Under the pieces are notes generated by a model. The model was not told where the DNA came from, searched no databases, and saw nothing but the letters and a program-made list of their open reading frames with translations. Shown piece after piece: positions 56,993 through 64,000 of a stretch of DNA of 64,000 nt. Numbering within the stretch: the first letter of the stretch is position 1; the number at the start of each line of letters is the position of its first letter. Source of the DNA: JACKCR01 sp041390305 (GTDB lineage Bacteria > Eisenbacteria > RBG-16-71-46 > CAIMUX01); the NCBI GenBank assembly GCA_041390305.1, contig JAWKQE010000022.1, positions 1-64,000 on the forward strand, given 5' to 3'. The translations under genes and the position numbers were made by a program.

Positions 56993-58021
56993 GTGAACGA
57001 CGTGATCCGGCGAATCCAGCAATCGGCGAACGATCCGAACCTCCTCGCGAAGCTCGTCGCGCTTTCCGGGACCGACCTCCAGTCGCTACTCATGGAGGTC
57101 TACCGCCAGAAGACCGCGCGGCTCACGCCCAGCGACGTCCTCCGCGACTACACGACGAACCGGTTCACGAAGCCGACGCCACTCCCGCCGAAGGGCTTCG
57201 CTCGTGTCGAGCGAATCACACATCCGATGTTGGATGCCGCCGGATTCCAGACGCTCGAACTCGCGCCGCTCGCTCCGCTCGGCTCCAGCTCCGCACCCGC
57301 CACGGTCAGCCAGAACAAGGTCGTCTCCGCACTGCGCGGTGAGGTGGTGTCCGATCCGACGAACGTGCTCGTGCTCGAAGCGGCGAGGCGGCGCCGCGAG
57401 CGACTCGCCATCGATCCGCGCGACTCCGTTCCGGTGAAGCTCGCGGCCAACCACCGGGTCACGCGCGTGTTCTCCGGAGTCGACGAGCGGCACTTCGCGC
57501 ACTTCCGGATTCTCGGACTCGTCACCGCGGGCCGCGATCCGGGAGACCGTGCGTTCGAGGAGGACGCGCTCGCGTCCCATCTGTCTCTGCACGTAGGGGT
57601 CGTGCTCGCGGCGACGGGACTGGAGCCGAGCGCGGTCGAGATCTCGCTCACACCGCTCGACGAGGGCGCGTTCGGACAACGCGTCGAAGCATGGGCATCG
57701 GAACTCAGTGGAACCGCCGAAGACGGAACCGCCGGCCGCGGATTCACGGGCGACGAAGCCACCGGCAACGGAACCGCCGGCCAGGGGAGGCCAACGATCC
57801 CTCCCGGCGTCCGCATCCGGATCGACCGAGAGCGGTCGACCGGGCGCGGCTACTACGAGAGCTTCTGCTTCAAGATCCACGCCGACCACCCCGAGCACGG
57901 CCGGATGGAGTTCTCGGACGGCGGGTGCGTCGGCTGGACCCGTGACCTTCTTGGATCGAAGAAGGAGCGATGCTTCATCAGCGGGACGGGAATCGACCGA
58001 CTCGTACTGGTCCGCGGATAG
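56993..58021 (+). CDS. Cytoplasmic protein of unknown function
   Basis: GTG 56993 has AAGGAG 9 bases upstream; 342 residues, no signal or membrane helix. A helical start (VIRRIQQSANDPNLLAKLVA) leads to a distinctive segment: FQTLELAPLAPLGSSSAPAT, then VSQNKVVSALRGEVVSDPTN and VLVLEAARRRRERL. The late part has an insert of Gly/Thr repeats (TAEDGTAGRGFTGDEATGNG). The motif-like conservation and the charged C-terminus (GRGYYESFCFKIHADHPE, then CFISGTGIDRLVLVRG) recall class II aminoacyl-tRNA-synthetase-like cores, but I cannot confirm this and propose no function. The frame is intact. Confidence 0.7.
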   Translation: MNDVIRRIQQSANDPNLLAKLVALSGTDLQSLLMEVYRQKTARLTPSDVLRDYTTNRFTKPTPLPPKGFARVERITHPMLDAAGFQTLELAPLAPLGSSSAPATVSQNKVVSALRGEVVSDPTNVLVLEAARRRRERLAIDPRDSVPVKLAANHRVTRVFSGVDERHFAHFRILGLVTAGRDPGDRAFEEDALASHLSLHVGVVLAATGLEPSAVEISLTPLDEGAFGQRVEAWASELSGTAEDGTAGRGFTGDEATGNGTAGQGRPTIPPGVRIRIDRERSTGRGYYESFCFKIHADHPEHGRMEFSDGGCVGWTRDLLGSKKERCFISGTGIDRLVLVRG

Positions 58022-58128
58022 ATCCGCGCGGACGGCGGACTCGCGACGAGGCAGCAGCCCGGCCACGTCCCGGCTTCGACCCGAACTCGGCAGGTTCTGC
58101 GCTGCGAGACGGCAAGGGAGACGTAGGA

Positions 58129-59867
58129 CTACGGTCCCTCAGCCACAACGACGGCAATGTTCGTCGAGGGAACACCGTCTACCGCACCAAAAGCCCCACC
58201 TAGATACACCGCCCCCTGGAACGACGCTGCCACCTCGATCCCGTCCCGGTCCGTTAGGCCGATCTCCCGGAGATCCGACCCATTCTCGAGCAGATACACC
58301 ATGTTCTTGGTCGCGAGAGCGAGGTCGTCACCCAGTCGACCCGCACCACGTAGGCGACTCGGGGTTCGGAATGTATCCGTCCAGACTCCATCACGACGAA
58401 CGGTGACGCCGCGCCCCGATCCCCAGGTGCTCCCGGCGCCCCAGTCCATGACGACGTCGTTCCCGACTACGGCAAGGAACTCGACCCACGATCCGCAGAG
58501 GTCACACGGCATGCAAGGAAGCTCATGTCCGGGCTCCCAACTCTCCCCGTCGTAGACATCCACGAAGTCGTCGTCGGGACAGGTGCCCGGCCGCGTCAGT
58601 GTGCCCCACGCCCAGAGTTGCCTTGGTCCGGGAGTGAGAAGGCGATAGTAGAACGAGTAGTGCGTGCGCGAGGTACTGCCCATCGAGGTCCACTCGTCAT
58701 CGGCCCAACGCCACGCAAGTCGATATGCGCGGCTCGTCGTGACGAGTGCGACGGGGTCTCCACCGAACATCAACGCATCCTCTGAGCCATCGGGAGCGTC
58801 GAGAAGGAACTCCCAGCCGTCGCCATCCCAGCGATAGAAACCGCTCTCCGCCCCTGTCGCGTACAACGTACCGTTGTCGACCTGGACGCGCTGTGTTCCG
58901 ATCGGTACCACCGCCATCGCCACCCACCCGGATCCATCCCACGCGGCGATTCCGGGCGATGGCATCGCTCCGATTGCACTGAAGTCCCCGGTCACGATGA
59001 GCTGCTCACCGAATGCCACCAGGCCCGTCACTTGCCCGTTCGGCGCGTTTTCCGGACGGAACCAGGCCTGCCAGATCTCATCGCGCACGCGAACATGCAA
59101 CTCGCCGGATTCGTGGACCACGATGCCGTCGCGCAGCAGTTCCAGGCGGATCGACGTAGCCCCAGCCTCCAATGCGTCCAATCGGAGCGTCCAGTCGTCA
59201 TTCACATCGAGGGTCGCTTCCACTACGCCTGCGGGCGTCGCGGTGGCACGGATCGAGATCCCGGAACCGAGGCGTACCGGATCGATCACGAGCGACTGCG
59301 CATCGAGCAGCGACACGACGAGCTGTTCTTTCCAGCCCGCCTGGACATCGATCGGGGCTTCCGGGTCACCGCCTAGGTCATAGATCCAGCCCGTGCCGCT
59401 CGTCAGACGGATTCCACGGACCTCCGCGGAGTAGACGTGGACCGGGATCGGAGGCGATTCGTACGCGCCAAAACCGACAGCCTGGCAGCCGATGCGAAGC
59501 ACTGCCGTCCCCCGATCGATTCCGTTCACGCGGATCTCATCCGGATCGGTCCGACCATCGTCAGCTGCGCAGCCGAGACGTCGAGGATGGCATCCCACGT
59601 GCGATCCTCGCCCGCACCGGCCACCCAGTTCAGTTCGACTCGGAAGGCCGCCGAATCAGCGATCCCAACGGACACGGCCCCAAAGACCTCTCCGTCGATC
59701 ACCGTTGCAGCGATTCGTTGGGATCCGGCGTAGTAGACCGTCAGGCCGGACGCGGCCGCCTGTTCGCTCGGCGGCGAAGTCGTCTCGTCGGAAGAGCATC
59801 CGGCACTCGCGACCAGGGCGATGCAGCAAACGAGAACAGGGAGGCGGAGGGAGAAGAAGGAGTGCAT
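58129..59867 (-). CDS. Secreted lipoprotein with propeller-like repeats (one frameshift)
   Basis: ATG 59867 with GGAG six bases upstream. Signal MHSFFSLRLPVLVCCIALVA ends in the lipobox-like SAGC, so it is probably lipid-anchored. The N-terminal beta domain ends in one frame near 59540 (LTMVGPIRM), and the next frame continues DEIRVNGIDRGTAVLRIGCQ to the stop at 58129, so one indel is needed. The C-terminal 300 residues hold repeated short blades (VTGLVAFGEQLIVTGDFSAI, IAAWDGSGWVAM, LYATGAESGFYRWDGDGW, VYLGGAFGAVDGVPSTNIAV), the style of the SdiA/FG-type beta-propellers seen in secreted proteins of environmental bacteria. Four Cys (CMPCDLC and CPDDD) lie in one loop. Function unknown. Confidence 0.65.
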
Positions 59868-60097
59868 AAAATCTCCGATTGCTCGCGCGTGGGATGGACT
59901 CGCGTCCATGTCTCCTCAGGGCCGGCGCTGTAGCAATCGGTCGATATCGCATCCTCAAGGTCCGTCGAGAGTATACCGCGGTGGGTTATACGCAGTCCAG
60001 CTTCTGCTCGGGCCTGGCCTCCGCTCGGAACCGCGGAGTGCGGGGCGACCAGTACGAAAGGGCAACGAGAACGGAGGGACGAACGGCCAGGAGGTCC

Positions 60098-60964
60098 CTA
60101 GAACTCCTCGAGCCGCGTCACGACGATCCCCTCGAACCGGCCCACCCGTTCGAGGTACGTCTTGAGCGCCACCCGCACGACGCCCGCTTCTTCGTAGATC
60201 CCGGGCAGCGGTTTCATCGCGGCGTGGATCAGGTCGACCGAGCCCTGGCGGGCGTCGATGAAGCCGACGTGGTGGATCCGGGTCTCCCGGCCGTCGTCGA
60301 CCGAGTCCGGCGGACGCTTCGCCTCGCCGACGAACCAGACCATGTCACCGGTTCTGAGCTCGCGGTAGGGGATGTCCTTGGTCGGAATGAAGGTGATGTC
60401 GCCGGACTTCTCGAGGCCCGCTCCGAGCGTGGCCGTGACGTCCTGCCCCCAGATCCCGCTCGCGATCATGTCCTCGGAGTACTCGAGGTGGGACGGGTCT
60501 TCATAGTCGACCTTGCCGTCCGCGGCGACCGCGCGCTCCACCGAGGCTCCGTAAAAGCGAGTCCCGAACGCGAACTGGACGGCCTCCTCGGCCGTAGTCG
60601 AGCGTGCGAGTTCGGTGACGCGGTAGAGGAAGAGGATGCAGTCGGTGGCGAAGTCCTGGCAGAGACGACCCTGGGCCACGTAGCCCTGGGCGTCGAGCCC
60701 GAAGACGTAGCGGCTCCGGCCGAGTTCGCGGAACCAGTTCGCCCAGGACGCGATCCGCTCGCCCAAGGGGAGATCCGCGAAGAGCCCCATGGCGGCATCG
60801 AGGCGGCCCGAGTCGACGACATAGGGTTGGTCGAGATTCATGCGGACCATCTTGTCGAACCGCTCGAGCAGCGGGTCGGCTTCCTGGCCGCGTACTGGCG
60901 CAATCATGCTCACTCCCACGACGGCCCAGATGAGGCCCCGTACGATGGTCGACCGTGTCCGCAT
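60098..60964 (-). CDS. Secreted NlpC/P60-like (cysteine-peptidase fold) protein, putative
   Basis: 288 residues. Signal peptide: MRTRSTIVRGLIWAVVGVSM, cut near VRGQ. The body has FATDCILFLYRV (candidate nucleophile Cys near residue 108), then TGDMVWFVGE and RIHHVGFIDARQG (candidate His), the Cys...GD.v.f...H.g order of the NlpC/P60 and amidase-like folds used in cell-wall hydrolysis. The third residue is not assigned. A neighbouring DUF1460-type amidase is another reading. Envelope location is inferred from the signal. The frame is clean and the gene stands alone on the minus strand. Confidence 0.6.
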   Translation of the reverse strand: MRTRSTIVRGLIWAVVGVSMIAPVRGQEADPLLERFDKMVRMNLDQPYVVDSGRLDAAMGLFADLPLGERIASWANWFRELGRSRYVFGLDAQGYVAQGRLCQDFATDCILFLYRVTELARSTTAEEAVQFAFGTRFYGASVERAVAADGKVDYEDPSHLEYSEDMIASGIWGQDVTATLGAGLEKSGDITFIPTKDIPYRELRTGDMVWFVGEAKRPPDSVDDGRETRIHHVGFIDARQGSVDLIHAAMKPLPGIYEEAGVVRVALKTYLERVGRFEGIVVTRLEEF

Positions 60965-61200
60965 CCTACTCCCTGGTGAGGTGAGAGACCGCCTTCGTCC
61001 CCACCCAACTAGAACTCCGCCCGACGGTCCCCCGTTCCCGCCTTCGGAAGTCTAGCGCCCCCGGAGGTCCGTCGCCACCGCGCCCGGACGCCTGGGGGTC
61101 CGGCACCGGCTTGCCCGACACGACGGCTTCGGCAACGGACCCGGCACCGGCCTGCCCGGCACCACGGCTTCGGCGACGGATCCGCCCCTTGGAGCCCCAG

Positions 61201-62439
61201 CTACGCGGTCTGCTCCTTCTGCGAGGACAGAGGCTCGTGCAGGTGGAGGCGGGTCCCCTCCGATCCGGCCCCCTCGACCCGGATCAGGCGGTCCGGCTCC
61301 CGGCTCTGCGCCACGAGATAGCGGGTCAGGTCGACGCCCATCTCCCCGAGGGACTGGATGTACTTCGCTTCCTCGAGGTTGAGGGCGGAAGTATGGACGA
61401 GGGCGAGGCCGTCGAGCTCCTTCTTGGATGCGACTGCGAGCCTGTGGTCGTCCTCCCGCTCCCGCCGCGCCGACTCCCCGGCCAGGCGCTTCATCGCCTG
61501 CTCGTGCTCGACCCGTGCCCGCTCGAGCGCTCTCTGCTCCTCGGAGCGGGCGGCTTCCCGCGAGAGACGGAGGTCCGCCAGCTCCTGCTCCTGCCGCTCC
61601 GTTTCCGCCTGGAGCTGGAGCGCGGTGCGGGCTTCGATCGCCTGGTCGTGCATGTTCTGGAGGGTTTCGCTCGCTTCGTAGCCCCGGTAGACCACCTTCG
61701 CGACCCGGTAGCCGATCCGGCTCGCCCGCGCGGTGAGGTTCGCGTAGGACTCGATCTCGTTGAGCTTCTCCGTCTCCCGTTTGAACGTCTCGAACGGACG
61801 ACTCGCGGCGAAGTAGATCATGTCCGCCGTCACCGCGTTGAGGAAGTCCGCGATCGGGTCGTGGGTCTGGTCGAGCATCTGCTCCACGTCGACCAGTTCG
61901 AAGAACACCATCAGCTGCACGATGAGGAGCGCGTCGTCCGCAGTCCGGACGTCCTCCACATCGATGTAGGTCTGATCCGGGATCACGCGGAGTCGCTTGA
62001 ACTGGAGCGCGTGGGGGATCTTCCGCCTCGGATCCTTTGGGTCCGCCCCATGCCATGAGAACTCGTGCAACCACTCCTCGGGAAGCGGCATGTAGACGGA
62101 AGGGCCGCGCAGGACGCGCCTCGACACCTGTCCACCCGACTCCGGACGGTAGATGACGAGCGCTTCGTGGGCATCGATCCGCAGCATGTCGTGAGTCTCG
62201 ATCGAGTCGTGGAGGACAGGGTCGTGCCAGACGTCGCACGGGCCGGGGAGGTGCTGCGTCGTTCCATCGCGGAAGCGGACTTTCAGGTACTGATCCGTCT
62301 CGGCGGTCGCACGATGCAGGTCCTGCACGATCTGTCCCCACAGGAGGAGACGGTCCGGCCCATCCACGTATCGGACCTTCCCATCGTTGCTCCAGATGGC
62401 GACGCGCTGTCCCGATCGAACGGTTCGTGTGCCGATCAT
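61201..62439 (-). CDS. SPFH/band-7 protein with vault-like N-terminal repeats
   Basis: 412 residues. AAAGGAGG lies 8 bases before ATG 62439, directly after the Nudix gene's stop, so the two genes are one operon (15-bp gap). There is no membrane helix at the start. Two beta-rich repeats (SGQRVAIWSNDGKVRYVDGP and GTTQHLPGPCDVWHDPVLHD) resemble the major-vault-protein repeat style, then a band-7-like shoulder domain (TYIDVEDVRTADDALLIVQL, FLNAVTADMIYFAASRPFET). A long charged helix (about 245-350, ALQLQAETERQEQELADLRL) would be the cap or coiled coil, followed by ESLG-like and acidic ends. SPFH and vault proteins form ring or cage assemblies. Soluble and repeat-bearing, it could build one here. 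Family fit is by eye, moderate. Confidence 0.65.
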   Translation of the reverse strand: MIGTRTVRSGQRVAIWSNDGKVRYVDGPDRLLLWGQIVQDLHRATAETDQYLKVRFRDGTTQHLPGPCDVWHDPVLHDSIETHDMLRIDAHEALVIYRPESGGQVSRRVLRGPSVYMPLPEEWLHEFSWHGADPKDPRRKIPHALQFKRLRVIPDQTYIDVEDVRTADDALLIVQLMVFFELVDVEQMLDQTHDPIADFLNAVTADMIYFAASRPFETFKRETEKLNEIESYANLTARASRIGYRVAKVVYRGYEASETLQNMHDQAIEARTALQLQAETERQEQELADLRLSREAARSEEQRALERARVEHEQAMKRLAGESARREREDDHRLAVASKKELDGLALVHTSALNLEEAKYIQSLGEMGVDLTRYLVAQSREPDRLIRVEGAGSEGTRLHLHEPLSSQKEQTA

Positions 62440-62454
62440 GGTCGAGTCCTCCTT

Positions 62455-63141
62455 TCAGATCTCGAAGAGGAAGCCCTTGCGGGACATCCGGTCATACGCC
62501 TTCTTGTCGAATCGATAGAGACGCGCCGCACGATGGGCGACGTCGGTCTCCACTTCGTCGAGCTCGACCAGCACTTCCATGCCGAGGATCTTCTTCCGGA
62601 AGTTCCGCTTGTCGAGTTCGCGGCCCAGGATCACCTCGTAGAGGTGCTGGAGGCTGCGGAGAGGAAAGCGCTTCGGAAGAAGCTCGAATCCGATCGGCTG
62701 ATACCTGACCTTTCCCCGCAGCCGCTCCAGCGCCATTTCGACGATCGCCTCGTGATCGAATGCAAGACGGGGAAGATCGTCGACCTCGAACCATGCCGCC
62801 GCCTTGGCGTCGGTGTCGGGACGGATCGGATGTCCGGAGAGGTTGACGAGGGCGTAGTAGGCGACGCTGACGACGCGATCGCGTGGATCCCGTCCGGGCG
62901 CGCCGAAGGTGTAGAGCTGCTCGAGAAAGGCACCGCGAAGCCCCGTCTCCTCCTCCAGCTCACGCCGCGCCGCTTCCTCCAGGTCCTCGTTCATCTGCAC
63001 GAACCCGCCGGGAAGGGCCCAGGAGTTCTCGAATGGTGGAAGGGACCGCTGGATGAGGAGAACCTTCAGCTCTTCGTCGTCGAGGGCGAAGACCACGACG
63101 TCGACGGTCAGTGCCGGCCTCGGAAACTCGTAGCTGTGCAT
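62455..63141 (-). CDS. Nudix-domain transcriptional regulator, NrtR-like
   Basis: 228 residues. A Nudix domain (1-140) with the complete box (GGFVQMNEDLEEAARRELEE then ETGL) is followed by a winged-helix region (FPLRSLQHLYEVILGRELDK, RNFRKKILGMEVLVELDEVE). NrtR regulators use the Nudix fold to sense ADP-ribose and the wHTH to repress NAD-related genes. This copy keeps the Glu residues of the box, so hydrolysis may be retained. Its promoter holds 12-bp inverted repeats (see 63150-63199), one of which touches its own ribosome site, indicating autoregulation. Its co-transcribed partner is the SPFH/vault-like gene; no nadD, nadE or pncB is nearby. Confidence 0.8.
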   Translation of the reverse strand: MHSYEFPRPALTVDVVVFALDDEELKVLLIQRSLPPFENSWALPGGFVQMNEDLEEAARRELEEETGLRGAFLEQLYTFGAPGRDPRDRVVSVAYYALVNLSGHPIRPDTDAKAAAWFEVDDLPRLAFDHEAIVEMALERLRGKVRYQPIGFELLPKRFPLRSLQHLYEVILGRELDKRNFRKKILGMEVLVELDEVETDVAHRAARLYRFDKKAYDRMSRKGFLFEI

Positions 63142-63149
63142 CTCGCCTC

Positions 63150-63199
63150 CTTAGTGTTGTCAACACACTTAGTATCGTGTCAGGACAACACTAAGTAAA
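63150..63199 (-). promoter_or_regulatory. Candidate operator and promoter of the Nudix-SPFH operon
   Basis: CTTAGTGTTGTC (63150-63161) and its exact reverse complement GACAACACTAAG (63184-63195) lie 33-34 bp apart, with another half-like ACACTTAG at 63165-63172. On the minus strand TTTACT (63194-63199) and GATACT (63171-63176) sit 17 bp apart, a plausible -35/-10. The repeats overlap that promoter, as expected for a repressor site of the NrtR-like product. Confidence 0.55.
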
Positions 63200-63426
63200 G
63201 AGTTTGTTTCGAGAGAAACGCGAATTCGCCATAAGTTCAGACGTGTGAACATCTTGCGATGCCATCTCATCGGCGCGCATCCTCGTCCGGCAGCACGAGA
63301 AACGTAGTTCCCGTTCCTGGCGGCTACCTGAGCAGCCCCCGGTTCCGGGAGAAAAACCGCCTGGCTCGCGGGTCGACGCCCTGCGGGTGGGTCGACGGCC
63401 GGGGCTCATCCGCTATGATCCGCCGA

Positions 63427-64000
63427 TGCGGAAGAACACGGTCATCGCCCTGGTCCTCTATCTCCTCCTCCGCTGGGTGCTCGCCACCCAGCCGGGGTAC
63501 GTCTACGACGTCAAGCTCTACAAGAACTGGGCACTCTATGCCGCCCGCGATGGAGTCGAGGAGATCTACTCGCAGCAGTCCGGGATGGACTACCCACCGC
63601 TCTACGCCTACATCCTCTATCCACTCGGCAAGATTTACCTGAGCGCGGTTCCGGAAGCCGCGAGCGCCCTCGACGAGAACAAGCTGCTCGACTCCCCCAC
63701 CTTGACCGTCCTCGTCAAGCTGCCGTGCATCCTCTTCGACCTCCTCATCGCGGGGCTTCTCGCGCTCTGGGTACGAAGGCGAGCCGTGATCGATGGACAG
63801 GGAGACCGCTGGACGCGGCTCCTCCCCTGGTTCTATCTCCTCAATCCCGTCGTGCTCTTCGACAGCGCGTACTGGGGACAGCCGGACGCGATTCACAGCG
63901 CACTCACCCTGGCCGCGTTTCTCTGGCTCGGTTGGGGACGGTCCGCCTGGCCCTCCTGGGTGCTCCTCACGCTCGCCACGCTGATGAAGCCACTCGGAGC
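63427..64000 (+). CDS. GT-C-type membrane glycosyltransferase (3' partial)
   Basis: The frame runs off the window. ATG 63427 starts a polytopic protein: first helix VIALVLYLLLRWVLA, then a first loop with an acidic residue (YVYDVKLYKNWALY), DYPPLYAYILYPLGKIYLSA, further helices and the motif FDSAYWGQPDAIHSALTLAA. YPP and WGQ.D motifs in this order suit GT-C enzymes such as the GT87 or ALG6/DUF2029-like families, which use polyprenyl-linked sugars at the outer face of the inner membrane. No ribosome site precedes the ATG, and a TATGAT lies only 7 bases upstream, so the transcript may be leaderless. Confidence 0.72.

Overview
The window reads as a chromosomal segment of a high-GC, Gram-negative bacterium. 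Several outer-membrane barrels, lipoproteins, a Pal-type OmpA lipoprotein, a Wzi-like barrel and a TonB-type C-terminus imply an outer membrane. Cys-rich secreted repeats of the type GACC..DG.C....CDPNPC, plus a recurring C-terminal tail (WG.(I/V)K...R), recall candidate phyla such as Eisenbacteria, Krumholzibacteriota or neighbouring Gemmatimonadota/FCB groups. That placement rests on remembered family patterns, not on a search. No mobile element, CRISPR array, rRNA or replication origin was seen.

Layout. 1-2.9 kb: two convergent secreted Cys-repeat proteins. 3.8-8.7 kb: a racemase, a small barrel, a Pal lipoprotein and a transketolase broken by many indels. 8.8-15.3 kb (minus): an O-antigen-ligase-like protein, an M28-fold protein without its zinc ligands, and a two-domain M16 protease. 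15.4-25.1 kb (plus): a HEAT-cyclophilin fusion, a TPR-TonB fusion, and a YhaO/YhaN-like nuclease-ATPase pair. 25.4-29.2 kb: a porin, an M48 lipoprotein and a DUF3810 zincin. 29.4-36.6 kb: a signalling island with a degenerate NtrC-like protein, a three-gene minus-strand operon (HAMP membrane protein, CheW/receiver-like scaffold, REC-GAF-HD-GYP) and an unknown protein. 36.9-44.9 kb: a second M48 protease, a 38-residue membrane microprotein, a giant AMP-ligase/GNAT fusion and a third protein with the WG.vK tail. 45.1-49.0 kb: a soluble Aer-type PAS receptor, guaB and a barrel. 49.2-55.1 kb: a housekeeping run of tRNA(CAT), tilS, an hpt-like gene, ftsH, folP and cdaA. 55.1-64 kb: a Wzi-like barrel, an unknown protein, a propeller-like lipoprotein, an NlpC/P60-like secreted protein, an SPFH/vault-like protein in an operon with an NrtR-like Nudix regulator, and the start of a GT-C glycosyltransferase.

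Many genes (transketolase, O-antigen ligase, YhaN-like ATPase, porin, tilS, ftsH, folP, cdaA and others) keep intact family motifs but switch reading frame at short G/C runs. This pattern fits uncorrected sequencing indels better than gene decay. Some substitution-type losses of catalytic residues lie in otherwise indel-free reading frames and look real: the M28 homologue, the Hpt homologue and the NtrC-like protein.

The strongest candidates for something undescribed are the NrtR-like/SPFH-vault-like operon with its own inverted-repeat operator (61.2-63.2 kb), the shared C-terminal tail, the AMP-ligase/unknown/GNAT fusion, and the pseudo-HPRT kept between tilS and ftsH.
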